Positions 1 to 9,925 of a stretch of DNA of 64,000 bases are shown here, one piece after another; position 1 is the stretch's first letter, and each line of letters starts with the position of its first letter. The stretch covers positions 6,654,399 through 6,718,398 of the forward strand of contig CM030931.1 in assembly GCA_018136815.1 (NCBI GenBank), in the 5' to 3' direction. The translations under genes were made by a program, and so were the position numbers. Source of the stretch: Isochrysis galbana. Taxonomy: Eukaryota > Haptophyta > Isochrysidales > Isochrysidaceae. Under the pieces are notes generated by a model. The model was not told where the DNA came from, made no database searches, and was given only the letters and a program-made list of their open reading frames with translations.

Positions 1-658
1 TGTTGACGCCCAAGAGCGAGACCTGCACAATCTCGTTGCCATACCTCGCCATGGTCTCGAAGGAGAGCGCGCCGACAATACGCCCGAGCTCGGGAAGTAG
101 AGGTGTAATCGTCTCATTGTCATGAAAAGCATGTGAAGACGAATCAAGCTCGGCCTCCTCCTCCTCTGACTCTGACTCATCTCCGGAAGTCTCATCAGCT
201 CTGGCCTCATTGTCATCTTCGCTGCCTTTGTCTTCTGCTCCGTCCCCAAACCCCAAGTCCCGGTAAGTTTGCGAGGGCATGTGGCACGCAGGCTTGTCTG
301 CCGCCGCGCCCACCTCAATCCCGGCGTCGTCTGCCGCTATATTACCAGACTGCTTATCAGCTGCACGCTCCGTGCTACTTATTGTGTTAGGCTTCACGAG
401 CAACGCCTGCGAGTCCTCTGGTATCAGCATGAGGATGGTGTGGACTTTCTCACGGCTCAAATACTTGCGCAGGAAGGCTTTCCCAATATTGGGCAGCACG
501 TGATTGTACAAAGAGATCACGTGCTCAAAGACGCCCAGCTCGTCGCTCATGGCGACCGGGGTCAGGTTCGCCACGCGGCTCCTGCGATATGCGAGCCCAG
601 CGAGCTGCGTGCTCCCTGCGCACGATGCCGCTGCGTGCGGAGCGTCCGCATCAGCCAT
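1..658 (-). CDS. GNAT-like N-acetyltransferase, 5' part, runs off left edge
   Basis: Read on the minus strand from ATG at 658, the frame stays open to base 1 (219 codons) and continues outside the window. An N-terminal stretch contains YNHVLPNIGKAFLRKYLSRE. A long acidic Ser/Glu/Asp linker follows (about residues 125-175), and then RIVGALSFETMARYGNEIVQ with VSLLGV. The last part fits beta strands 3-4 of a GNAT fold, just ahead of the acetyl-CoA loop, which would lie beyond the edge. The spacing resembles GCN5-type acetyltransferases with an acidic insertion, but the catalytic core is not visible. The family call is therefore an inference; substrate and localisation are unknown. No splice site was needed in the visible part. 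Confidence 0.5.
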   Translation of the reverse strand, partial: MADADAPHAAASCAGSTQLAGLAYRRSRVANLTPVAMSDELGVFEHVISLYNHVLPNIGKAFLRKYLSREKVHTILMLIPEDSQALLVKPNTISSTERAADKQSGNIAADDAGIEVGAAADKPACHMPSQTYRDLGFGDGAEDKGSEDDNEARADETSGDESESEEEEAELDSSSHAFHDNETITPLLPELGRIVGALSFETMARYGNEIVQVSLLGVN

Positions 659-1472
659 TCTTACCGTCCGGCGTTTGCCGCGAGCGGGCTCGGTTGTGTA
701 GGCGGGAGGCGAGGGGGAGGGCATCAGAGTTTTCTTGTTGTCCTGGTTTAATCCTAGCTAGTGCTGAGGGACCGTGCCTCATCGGTAAGGAGTGGAATAG
801 GTTTAGTTTGGAGCTATCTTGATCGAAGTAGATAGCTAGTCAGAGCTATCTTGATAGATAGAGATAGTGCCCGTGGCTATCTTGATAGATAGAGATGGTC
901 GCCATAGGTCGCCTATATCTATATCTACTATATCTAAGATATCACAATATCAATATCAAGATATCTGCGCTAGTCCGACTAGTATTAGTTACTAGTCCGG
1001 CGCCTCCCCCTTTAAGAGTAGTCCATTGTCCATTATCCCGTTACTTCTTTCTTTTCCCGCTCCCCTCAACTACTTTTATAAGTAGGAGGCCAATGGGGGC
1101 CTCGCGCCCCCCTCTCTCCATCGCAAACACCCCCTGGCCCCTGGGTGCTGGGTGGGCCTGCACAACCAACCTCAGCCCCTTCCTGCTGGCAGGGGTTGAG
1201 CTGACACCAATCTGGCCCAGACCTTCGCCGAGCGCGCGCCGCGCGCCGCACGCACTCGCCTGCACTGGCCCTCGCTCGTACTGACCCCCCCCTCACCATT
1301 GAGCCCAGGGTTCGTGTAGAAACGTTTCACAGGTGTTCCACTGTTACACGTGAAACGGCAGCGCCAGCTGCCGTTCCACAGGAAACCCCCCTCCCGCCGC
1401 GGAGCGGCGGGCGGTGGGGCGCGGCGCCATATGCGACGCGCGCCGCGCGCCGGCGCGCGGCTGGCCGTGCGT
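659..1472. repeat. Gene-free stretch with AT-rich short repeats and C-rich sequence
   Basis: Bases 789-819 form a 31-bp motif (GGAGTGGAATAGG...GCTATCT) that matches the reverse complement of 6781-6811 with three differences. Two near-identical copies of GCTATCTTGATAGATAGAGA follow at about 845-895. Bases 1081-1300 are C-rich and low in complexity. A short hairpin (AACGGCAG...CTGCCGTT) lies at about 1355-1376. No credible coding frame was seen. Confidence 0.5.
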
Positions 1473-1644
1473 CTTCGTTCGCCGTTCGTTCCCAGTCCAG
1501 ACACCCATATGGGGATGCCCGACCCCATCCAGAATTTCATTCACCCGACTCCCGGCGGGGAGGAGGGCCAAGGCGCCGCGCTAACCGCCGGTGCCGCTCG
1601 CGACGGAGTGGCCCAGAGCCCTCCGGCTCCGCTCGACTCGACAA
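1473..1644 (+). repeat. 172-bp direct repeat, left copy
   Basis: This block recurs at 2993-3164 with the same spacing throughout and a single mismatch (A at 1501, T at 3021). The pair encloses about 1.35 kb with no credible coding frame. The ends are not the TG...CA of a classical LTR. A terminal-repeat element in miniature or a segmental duplication would both fit. Confidence 0.85.
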
Positions 1645-1650
1645 GCACGA

Positions 1651-1678
1651 AATCATTCACCCAAACCAAGCAAATTAT
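1651..1678 (+). repeat. 28-bp inverted repeat, left arm
   Basis: AATCATTCACCCAAACCAAG plus eight more bases is the exact reverse complement of 2766-2793. The arm lies 6 bp inside the left 172-bp direct repeat, while the right arm is 199 bp from the right repeat, so the two structures are not symmetrical. It may mark the ends of a 1.14-kb DNA element nested in, or overlapping, the direct-repeat element. Confidence 0.85.
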
Positions 1679-2765
1679 GTTCTTGTCTCCACGTTTCGCT
1701 CGCTATGTTCCGTTGCTTCTTGTTCCGATTCTGACCTCTGGTCAGCTCAGGTTCCAGGTTCCAGGTCTCTGTTTCCAGGTTCACCGCTCGACATCGGGAG
1801 ACGTCTCGATCTTAGTCGGGGGGTGTCGCATTCATCCTAGATGATGCGATTTCCAGGTTCTTATTTCCAGGTCCTTCGCCGTGCGGCCACACGGTGAAGC
1901 TCAGGTACTTCTAGGTTGGTAGGGTTCGTCCCTAGCGACCTAGAATTCGGGTTCTTGTTTCTTTCCTTCTAGCCTGTTTGTCAGGTCTAGATTCCAGGTT
2001 TCCTCCTTTCGGGCAATCTTGACCCAAAGGAGCCAGGTTGCCTGTCGCTCGCTGCGCGCTTGTCTCAGGCTCTCGAGTTACCTTGTGAAGGCTTATTTAG
2101 CTTCTTGCAAGGCTTGTTGTTTCTTGTTGGGTTCCGGTTCTTGCTTGGGACTTGCTAACTTTCGTTGTCGTCCAGGCCTGTTCTTCATAGGTTCTGCTTG
2201 GCCTGGTTAGGGTTTCGTTGCCTTCCCGCGTTTGGCGTTCGCGTTGGCGTTCGGAAACTTCCTCTCACATTCCCTAGGTCCGCTACCCTTGGCTTGTAGG
2301 TCCTTGCTTCTTTCTTCTCGGTCAAGGTTTTGGCGAGCGAGTCGGTTGCTCTAGCCGCTCGAGATTTGAGGTTTAATTTGCCATCTCCCCTTGGAGATCA
2401 GTGTAGGTTCGCTTCCTAGGTGAGGGAATCTTTCCCCTTGATGCAAGCTACATGCAAGCCCTTGGCCCCTTTGGTGTTTCTTCCCCTTGGTTGCTACTCA
2501 GGGTTGTTCGTCAGAAGCGTCTAGAAGGTTCACGCTCAACGGCAAGATTTATTCGGTCGTGAAGATATCTCGTCGCGATCTGTATCCAAAGTGATCGCCG
2601 TGGTCGCGCGACATGACGCTCCCCTTCGGACTCTCCGCTACGTGGGAAGTTACAATTGAGACACGCTCCGGCCGTCGCTGCGGAGTCTCTCCCTCTCTCT
2701 CGCTCTCTCTCTCCGTCTCTCGCGACGTGTTTGAGTTATCGGTGATTTGGGGTCGCGGTTGCTTG
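1679..2765. mobile_element. Non-coding interior of the direct/inverted-repeat element
   Basis: The interior is T-rich on the plus strand and contains many scattered copies of variants of TTCCAGGTTC and CAGGTCC (for example 1745-1790, 1850-1875, 1990-2000), with a CT-rich run at about 2690-2735. No reading frame has recognisable protein features, so any element here would be non-autonomous. The element type is an inference. Confidence 0.4.
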
Positions 2766-2793
2766 ATAATTTGCTTGGTTTGGGTGAATGATT
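2766..2793 (-). repeat. 28-bp inverted repeat, right arm
   Basis: Perfect inverse match to 1651-1678. Confidence 0.85.
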
Positions 2794-2992
2794 CCGGTGT
2801 GTTCGTGAGGCGGTGTATCCTGTTGGTTGTCCTCAGGTTCGTTGTCCGTCGTTGTTCGCTGCGTCGCTGCACTCTAGCAGTCTAGGCTCCCTCCCTGAGG
2901 CTGAGGGAAGAGTTCTTTGTAGGTCTAACAATCTCTTAATCTTAAAACCCAACACACTAGGGCCGCTAGGAGCGCCTCGCCGCCCCACAGCC

Positions 2993-3164
2993 CTTCGTTC
3001 GCCGTTCGTTCCCAGTCCAGTCACCCATATGGGGATGCCCGACCCCATCCAGAATTTCATTCACCCGACTCCCGGCGGGGAGGAGGGCCAAGGCGCCGCG
3101 CTAACCGCCGGTGCCGCTCGCGACGGAGTGGCCCAGAGCCCTCCGGCTCCGCTCGACTCGACAA
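2993..3164 (+). repeat. 172-bp direct repeat, right copy
   Basis: Matches 1473-1644 at 171 of 172 positions. The near identity implies recent duplication or recent insertion. Confidence 0.85.
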
Positions 3165-4300
3165 TGTGGGAGGGCGGTGTTGGGTGGGAGGGCGTGGACG
3201 ACACGCCTCCGCTACCATGTGGGTGAGGTGAGTGATGGGAGGCTGTGGCTGCTGTGTGTGCTGATGTGGAGGGGCTGTGTGTGGTAGTAACATGTGAGAT
3301 ATGAACAGAGGGAGGCACAGAGGATGGGATGACACGGACGGGGGAGGCACGCGCGGACGAGGGCGAGACCGAGGGTTCGGTCTCGGACGGCATGAGGACG
3401 AGCGGGACGAGGGCAGAGGACACAGGCAGGCGAGAGGGGCACGAGAGCGGTCGAGCGGTGGCGCTGATCGCGGGACGAAGAACAAGGGAGGGGACACTCA
3501 CGGGAAAAGGAAAAGTAAATACCGGGGAGGGGAAAGACGCGGGAAGAGAGAGGGATGAAACGGGGCCGGAAACTCAAGGAGACACTCGGGTAGAGAACGG
3601 GGGAAGGAGAGAGAGAGGGGGCGGACCCGGTGGGCCGACGCGGGGAAGGGGGCGTCGGAGCGTGACAAGAGACGAAGGGGGGCGCGGGGGAACCCGATGG
3701 CGGGAAAGGGGACGCAATGCAGGGGGGGGGGGGGGCACCGGGGCGAGGCGGCGGGGAGGGAGTCACGCCAACGGGGACCTAATGAACGGGGACGTGCGAG
3801 GGGGAAAGAGGCAACCCCCCCTACCCGCAACAGGGATCGAGCATGATCAACCCCGACCTAACACACTTGGGAAGAGAGGGAGAGGGGGGGGGGTTCGGGG
3901 AATCGCGATCGGACGGAGGGGACGCGGACGAAGCGAAGCCAAAACTCGCAAAGGGGGGAACCAAGGGAGAGAGGCTCCCTAGGGGAAACCTAAGGGCGGC
4001 TCTCCCCCTAACTGCGACAGATACTACTAGCTACTACTTGATGTATGTCATTGCCGTATGCGTATGCGTATGTCATTTTCGAGTGTGGAGGAGGGTCGAT
4101 AGAATGCGCGTGCATTAGCGGAATGAATAATCGGTACTCAAGTGCCATAGAATAAACTGTCGGACCGAATCCGGCTCAGTCAAAGGTGCATAGGTAGTTG
4201 GACGCGTCGCAAATGCACGAGGATTCTTGACAATAATTATGCCAGGAAGAAAAATCCTAACATGTCCATGGGAAGTACACATAGTTTCATGTTGTTAAAC
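3165..4300. other. G-rich low-complexity region, possible retroelement debris
   Basis: The plus strand is dominated by GGGGA/GAGA runs (a G run at about 3721-3734). Its open frames encode Arg/Gly/Glu-rich low-complexity protein without domains. The short string CCCCCTACCCGCAACAG occurs near 3820 and again near 55965, each time just after purine-rich sequence, which suggests that both are copies of one repeat family. No gene is called. Confidence 0.4.
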
Positions 4301-4409
4301 TGGATGCACATCATACGGGAAGATGTTGCACGGCAAGATCTTTTCAGGAAAGCGTAGGCTGTGCCCATCAAGGAACGTCCCGTGGCACCTTGCTGGCAGA
4401 CATCGTAGC

Positions 4410-4979
4410 CTAAACACGCTTGAAAGTGCGGCGCACCACCACCTCTTTCTTTCCATCGGGCGACAGGTGATGGAGCTCCTGCTCAAGCCTCCCGCCCACT
4501 GCTGTGTATCTCTCAGTCACACGCTCTCCAACTGCCGGCCCATCTTTCACAATTTCGATGAAGCCATCCTTGGACTGTATGAGTGATGCGCGTTGGTTGC
4601 CGCGCGGCGTGGACAGGATTGTCTCTGAGCCGCGCGTGTAAGTGGCATCAGTCTGTAGCTTGATGGGCAGACTCCAGCCATTGCGTGGCGTGGCAAGTGT
4701 CACGGAGCTGTCGGAGATCGTGATGACGAGACGATCCGAGTCAAACTTTCGAGCGAGAGGCCCAGCAAAAATTCTTGGCGCACCACACGCCAGAAGGAAC
4801 TCACGTAGAGCTCCGGCCTCTGAGGCGGCACGGTCAAGCTCCCACTCTCCACTGAGACTGGCCACCTCCGCACGCATGCCGTCACTGAGCTTGCGCACGA
4901 GATTCTCCTGCATCTTCTGTACTTTAGGCATTGGCGAGAGAAGCACGGCGAGGAAGGGCACCTGAAAGTTGGCTGGCAT
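4410..4979 (-). CDS. Small calycin/lipocalin-like protein
   Basis: The frame gives 189 residues from the ATG at 4979; a second candidate start, MPKVQKMQENLV, is at 4931. A 3' splice-like site (CCAACTTTCAG before GTGCCC) lies right at the 5' end, so an upstream exon is possible. The protein has an early SGEWELDR motif followed by a helix-like stretch. Alternating beta-rich segments then follow (VITISDSSVTLATP, DGFIEIVKDG, ERYTAVGGRLEQELH), ending in basic VVVRRTFKRV. GxW near the start followed by a ten-strand-like pattern suits cytosolic lipid-binding calycins, which carry fatty acids or retinoids. The match is by pattern only and the ligand is unknown. Long C runs (coding strand) lie about 108-137 bases upstream. 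Confidence 0.55.
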   Translation of the reverse strand: MPANFQVPFLAVLLSPMPKVQKMQENLVRKLSDGMRAEVASLSGEWELDRAASEAGALREFLLACGAPRIFAGPLARKFDSDRLVITISDSSVTLATPRNGWSLPIKLQTDATYTRGSETILSTPRGNQRASLIQSKDGFIEIVKDGPAVGERVTERYTAVGGRLEQELHHLSPDGKKEVVVRRTFKRV

Positions 4980-4999
4980 ACAGCAAGAACTCTCTGGTC

Positions 5000-5740
5000 G
5001 CTACCACCGCCGGGCGATGGGCGAGGGTTGGTAGGTTCTGGGACAACGAGGGGCTTTGCTGAAGGAGGCGGCAGGGAACAACCAAAGGGGGGGGGGGGGC
5101 GGGGGGGGGGGGGGGGAGGGGGCGTGGAATCTCGAATCTCGGCGTCGACGCACCCGCCGCGCTCTCGGATTCCTTCACTTCAGTTTACGGCTCTCCTTCT
5201 CCTCTGTTTCCCCGCGTGGCGCGGGCTGAGCGACGCTCAACACACTCTCAGAAGGCGCGCGGGGGGGGGGGAAGGCGCCTCGAAGGAGGAGTACTACGGA
5301 TACATCCATTATGGACATCCATTATGGATCTGTCCAAGGGATGTATCCTCACCTCCTTATGGTTATTCTTAGGGAGGATATTGCTCGGGCTTGTATGGCA
5401 CTATTCCCCGGCGCGTAGCCCCCCCCCCCCCCTTCGAAGTGTCGCGCGCGATGCCGCGCCCATAGCCGCCTATAGCCTTACTATAGCCTATGGATAGCGC
5501 CGTTGCCGTGTCGCCGTGCGCCATCGGTGCTGCCGGGCCGCCCCGCTTCGCGCCGCCCCGCTTCGCGCCGGCGCGCGCGGCGCACTATCTTTCGCTGGGG
5601 GCCTCTAGAAAGACGGTATTATACGACTGTCTTTCATCCCCGAGGAAAGACACTGTCTCTGTCTTTCACATGTAGGCTTCTAAAGCTTTCTTGCCCGCAG
5701 CGGGCTCCGCCTGGAGGTTTCTTATTTGAGGTTTCGTAGG
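5000..5740. other. Gene-free stretch with homopolymers and small hairpins
   Basis: G runs occur at 5087-5099 and 5101-5116, with a C run near 5420. An inverted repeat, GGATACATCC at 5298-5307 and GGATGTATCC at 5339-5348, encloses two copies of CATCCATTATGGA. A tandem CGCCGCCCCGCTTCG unit lies at about 5535-5570. Bases 5590-5675 end in CTGTCTTTCACATGTAGGC, which resembles the terminal inverted repeat of the MITE at 59624-59806, but no target duplication was found. No coding gene seen. Confidence 0.4.
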
Positions 5741-5766
5741 GGCTAAGGTGTGGAACAAGATACCTA

Positions 5767-5815
5767 GATATCTAGATAATAGGCATAGAGACTCTATGCC
5801 TATTTTCTAGATATC
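5767..5815. repeat. 24-bp-arm near-perfect palindrome
   Basis: GATATCTAGATAATAGGCAT continuing to 5790 is mirrored by 5792-5815 with one mismatch and a single-base centre at 5791. It lies inside an AT-rich repeat unit and could fold as a hairpin or cruciform. Confidence 0.8.
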
Positions 5816-5840
5816 ATAGAGAGAGGGAGTAAAATGAACT

Positions 5841-5888
5841 AATAGTATCTAACAAGTTAGTGCTTCAGAGCTAATAGTATCTAACAAG
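5841..5888 (+). repeat. 48-bp direct repeat, left copy
   Basis: AATAGTATCTAACAAGTTAG and the following 28 bases recur identically at 6697-6744. Each copy itself contains two AATAGTATCTAACAAG units. Confidence 0.85.
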
Positions 5889-6117
5889 ATAGTAAATATT
5901 GCCAATAGTATTAACAGGGTATAGATAGTGCCCTAGCCGGGTGCGCGAGTGCTGGCTTCGCGCGCGTGCATACGAAAGGACAAATACAAATACGACAACG
6001 CACGCGCCACACATACGCACTCACTGACAGTTGGCTGCAGCTAGCAAAGCATGCTCTAATGTTTCATCCTTCATCCATCTGAGCAGACTTCAAATCATCA
6101 TGCAGCTTCCCAGCTTT

Positions 6118-6143
6118 AAGTCGCGTTCCGTCAAAAGAGGGCC
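6118..6143 (+). repeat. GTCGCGTT repeat, copy 1
   Basis: AAGTCGCGTTCCGTCAAAAG + AGGGCC is identical to 7070-7095 and similar to 54060-54085, each followed by a T-rich stretch. The family is unknown. Confidence 0.7.
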
Positions 6144-6362
6144 GGGTTCTTTTTCGTATCAGTGTTTTCTTTTTGGGTAGCCACTATAATATTATTATTA
6201 CAAAGCTAATCACGCTCCCACTCTCTACTCTCTACAGACGCGGTAACCCCCAGCTACGCGGGCTGAGTTTTCATCTTCTTCGTCTTTTTCTCACATCCCT
6301 CTTCCTCAATGGAGTTGATCCATCCGAGGAGGTCCCCCCGTGAAAGTCACGATGGGGCTCCT

Positions 6363-6414
6363 CTGCTACACGTCTAATTGCGCAAGTCTCTGCTACACGT
6401 CTGATTGCGCAAGC
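6363..6414 (+). repeat. Two-copy tandem repeat
   Basis: CTGCTACACGTCT(A/G)ATTGCGCAAG occurs twice (6363-6386 and 6391-6414). No coding context was recognised. Confidence 0.7.
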
Positions 6415-6696
6415 ATCTGCGGAGACACCCTGGCCCAGGAGAAACCTTGCCGACCCTCCTGCCAACGGCATGGCGAAGGCCGAGCTCACCGTACCGCGCG
6501 CACCGCGGCGAACAGTTTCAGTTTCGCCGCCATGTGCGGAGGAGCAAGTGGGGGGGGGGGGGGGGACAATGATGCGGGATGCGGGAGGGGGGGCGATATT
6601 CATAGTAGGGGGTGCTAAAACAAAAATTCGGAGAGCACCTACTATCTAGTTATATTATATATCTAGATAACAAGGAGCAAGGAGCTCAGAGGAGCC

Positions 6697-6744
6697 AATA
6701 GTATCTAACAAGTTAGTGCTTCAGAGCTAATAGTATCTAACAAG
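6697..6744 (+). repeat. 48-bp direct repeat, right copy
   Basis: Identical to 5841-5888. It is followed at 6781-6811 by the reverse complement of the motif at 789-819, so these copies appear to belong to one dispersed family ending in GGTGTGGAATAGGTTTGG. Confidence 0.8.
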
Positions 6745-7069
6745 TAACAAGTTAGCAAATTTCACGAATAGTTTCTAACTAGATAGCCCCAAACCAAACC
6801 TATTCCACACCCTAGTAGGGGCGGGTGGGGTGAGGTGGGGAGGGGGGTTCTTATTTCTTGCGGAAACAATAGTCGAGTGCGAGTGCGCGGGCCATCCCCA
6901 CCCCTTCCGCCTTACACGGGGGGGGCGTTGTCAAATTCGTTGTTTATCATCACAAGGTGCTTGCTCGATATCGAGCCTTGGCCGACGAGAAATTCCTCGC
7001 GACAAACGCCCAGCTGGTGGCACTGAGCTCTTGCGCCACGTAGAAACCCGGTTTGCGTCAAAGGTCATA

Positions 7070-7095
7070 AAGTCGCGTTCCGTCAAAAGAGGGCC
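7070..7095 (+). repeat. GTCGCGTT repeat, copy 2
   Basis: Identical over 26 bp to 6118-6143. The sequence downstream diverges but stays T-rich. Confidence 0.7.
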
Positions 7096-7099
7096 AGGT

Positions 7100-8190
7100 G
7101 AATTTTTTTTACCCAGAATGCTTGTTTCTTTTATTAGGTAGGAATGTCACAACAAGATAAAAAAGTTGGACCTATTTGCAACCGTGGCCACATCTCTGTT
7201 GGGCGGTAACTCGTCTGGTTTTGGTTTCGATGCAATGCTCTGCTTCCGGGTGCGAGCATTCTTGGTCAGTGGAAGGGTGGTTTCATTCAAAGAAACGCAA
7301 CAAGCAACAAGCTTGGCCAACAGACAGTTGAGAGGCTTGTCGTTCGGGCGTTCGGGCTCATACCCATACCAATTTCCAATTTGTTGCTTGAGTCTTCTTT
7401 GGAAGAGTGGAGTGCAAGTGTGTTACCCTGGGAATTAGAGATGGTCCCTGAGGATCCTGATGATGATTCTGATTCGGACTGAGTCACTTCTCTTTTCTCA
7501 TTTGTGAGAGTAGTGTAGTATGAATGCTGCGCTTAGTGTGAGTTGAGGCGGGGGCGACAACAGATATAAGCTGATGAGGTCCCTAGTTCAGAGGCAATGA
7601 CTAGTATTAGCTGATAGAGCCCATTAGCTGATATCGGTTCTGATATTAGTATTAGCTCTAAGAACGCCGTTAGCTGACGAACTGATACCCCAACACTGCC
7701 GTTTAGGAGGGGGTATCACCGATGGTCCCTTGTCTCTTGCGTCCCCGCTGGCCTCTCTTTACTTCCTAAGTCCGATGGCCCGACGTTTGAAGTCAAACGC
7801 GGAGTGAAACCTCGGTGAAATCGGAGTGAAACCCCTGCAGACCCTCAACAATGCTCATTTTGATTTTTACCATGGTTCACAGAGAGAAGTGAAACGGAAG
7901 GCGGAAGGACAACGGGAACCAACGTTCGGCGAGAGAGGGGGCGAAACGGTCAACGTCCGCCCCCGCCCCGCTCGTCCCCAGCATCTCCCTCTCCCTCTCT
8001 CCCTCTCCCTCTCTCCTCCCTCTCTTTTCCCCCCAGCGTCGCTCATTATGTATAATTCTCAGGGTGCTTGATCGTTTAGTCGATCATTCCAACCATCTTG
8101 CATTCCTTTTTTGTGCGTTTTCAGCATTATTTACATGACTTTGACAAGTTGACTTCATCTCAACTCGCGCTGTCGCGCGATCGAAAAACA
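7100..8190. other. Intergenic, no gene recognised
   Basis: Contains short ORFs without features, AGCTGATA repeats around 7565-7690 and a CT-rich tract at about 7985-8035. Nothing here supports a gene. Confidence 0.4.
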
Positions 8191-8272
8191 GGAGAGAGGG
8201 GGGGGGGGGAAGGGGGGGGGAGAGAGAGAGAGAGAAGAGAGAGAGAGATTAGAGAGTGAAGAGAGAGAGAGA
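8191..8272 (+). repeat. Polypurine tract (G runs and GA microsatellite)
   Basis: An 80-bp almost pure purine strand of G10/G10 runs and (GA)n. Mirror-symmetric polypurine of this kind can form triplex DNA. It lies about 250 bp upstream of the gene starting at 8525. Confidence 0.8.
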
Positions 8273-8524
8273 GTTGCTCGCCGTCCTTCAACCTTCAACT
8301 TGAAGGTCGCGCCCCCCTCCCCCCCTTCCCCCCGTGACAAGGCGAGGAGAGGAGGATGGACGCGGAGCACGAGAGAAGAGAGAGGAAAGAGTGTCTCGAG
8401 AGGGGGTGAAACAACTCTAACGGCAGAGTACTTTGGATACACTGGCAGCGGTGAGAAGCCGACGTGAGGAAGGGGGGGGGGGGAGCGGAGACCGGCCCGT
8501 TGCGCTCGCGACGCACGGCACCTG

Positions 8525-9925
8525 ATGTCGACGCTGCCGCAGCTCTCCTCGCGCTCTACCCATCCGGCCGCGGCTGCGGCCGCCCCGGTCCAGCTTAAGT
8601 CGCGCACGCGCAAGCGCACTGACGAGCAGGCCCAAGTCGTGCAGTCGCTCTGCAAGACCTATGCGGCAACCACCACCAAGATGCTCTATGCATTCGCAGC
8701 GCTCTCGGAGATCCACACAGAGGCAGAGGGCGGAAAGTCATCCTCGGTCGACGCGGCGCTCGCATCCTCCGGCCGTGCGCTCCTTATCGAGCAGATGGCC
8801 ACAACCCTGGCTTCTGGCGTCGAAAAGATCATCCGTTCGCCGGACATTGCAATGCGCTCGGCAGTGCTCCGAGACTTGCGTGTGCGCTTCGCCCCAAAGG
8901 TGCCCCCAAAGAAGTCCGAGTTCGGCTGTCAGGCCGACATGGAGCCGCCCGCGAAGCAGCAGCGCCTTGACGAGCCTACGCTGGGCGAAGTTGAGGAAGT
9001 AGAGAGCGAAAGCGACGCCTCGACACCTCGCGAGGACTCTTTAGAAGAGGGCTCAACTGGCTCTGAGAATCTTCCAGCAACTGCAGCTGCCCGGAACAAG
9101 AACAAGGGAGGGCTGTCGTCTGCAATGTATGACAGACTCAAGGCGTGGGAGGCGCGTAAAGAGGCACGCCTTGAGGCTGAGCGGAAGAAGGCTGACCAAG
9201 AGATCCAGAAGGAAATGGAAAAGCGGTCCAACCGCCCAGCCTTGAAGCTCTATGCACATGTCGAGTCTGTGATCAAGAAGGAGCGGACTGCCCTCGAGAA
9301 TGCGCGCGTGGCGCAGGCAGAGGCCATTGCGCATGAGGCTCTCATGGCGAAAGAACACGCAGAAAGGGTGGCAGAGCACGAGCGAATGCAGGCGAACATG
9401 TCAGAGGCGGCCCGCCGCGAAGCCGAGGAGGCCAGGGCGGCCGCTCTGGAAGCCTGCCAAGTGGCTCGCAAGGAGGCACGCAGGGCAGAGGCCAAGTACC
9501 AGGAGCTGATGCAGGAGGTGGAGAATGACAAGAAGGCTCGTGCCGATGCTCAGGAAATCGCAGACGCTCTCGAGGGGCGCGAGTTTGAGTCCTGGCCAAT
9601 GTTCCCCGGCAAGAAGGTCCTACGTGTGAAGGAGCACGAGGAATTTGATGGTCGTGTTTCGGCTGAGTTTCGTTGCAAGGATGATGAATCGGGCGAGAGG
9701 GGCGTGTCTCTCCTGATGGGACGCATGTACTCCACGCGTGCCGTCGTGCCTCAGTGTGTGCTCTTTGACGAGAATGTCTTCTCGGACCTGGATGCAGCTC
9801 GCTGGTGGGCAAGGAATTCTCATCGCAAGTGCTTCGAGCCCACAAAGACGGGGTTGATGTTGCAGAGGGCTCGGTCGGGTAGCAGCCGGAGCATCAGTAG
9901 CCGAAATCAGCCACCCATCGCCTGA
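8525..9925 (+). CDS. Unrecognised coiled-coil protein
   Basis: A single 466-codon exon from ATG at 8525. Residues 1-60 are Ala/Ser-rich with a basic KSRTRKRT patch. A helical region follows with repeated small hydrophobics. Residues about 135-175 are acidic and Ser-rich (EVEEVESESD). Residues about 190-345 form a long charged Ala/Glu/Lys/Arg coiled coil (ERKKADQEIQKEMEKRS, EEARAAALEA). A compact folded-looking C-terminal part follows: FESWPMFPGKKVLRVKEHEE, VSLLMGRMYS, and AARWWARNSHRKCFEPTKTG. I do not recognise the C-terminal part; the Trp-rich end could be a small binding domain. A cytoskeletal or scaffold role is only a guess. A G12 run lies 42 bases before the ATG. Confidence 0.75.
   Translation: MSTLPQLSSRSTHPAAAAAAPVQLKSRTRKRTDEQAQVVQSLCKTYAATTTKMLYAFAALSEIHTEAEGGKSSSVDAALASSGRALLIEQMATTLASGVEKIIRSPDIAMRSAVLRDLRVRFAPKVPPKKSEFGCQADMEPPAKQQRLDEPTLGEVEEVESESDASTPREDSLEEGSTGSENLPATAAARNKNKGGLSSAMYDRLKAWEARKEARLEAERKKADQEIQKEMEKRSNRPALKLYAHVESVIKKERTALENARVAQAEAIAHEALMAKEHAERVAEHERMQANMSEAARREAEEARAAALEACQVARKEARRAEAKYQELMQEVENDKKARADAQEIADALEGREFESWPMFPGKKVLRVKEHEEFDGRVSAEFRCKDDESGERGVSLLMGRMYSTRAVVPQCVLFDENVFSDLDAARWWARNSHRKCFEPTKTGLMLQRARSGSSRSISSRNQPPIA

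Noticed and set aside
3329-3982. 217-codon Arg/Gly/Glu-rich frame
   Set aside because: Generated by GGGGA/GAGA repeats with no domain; a related repeat exists near 55.8 kb.
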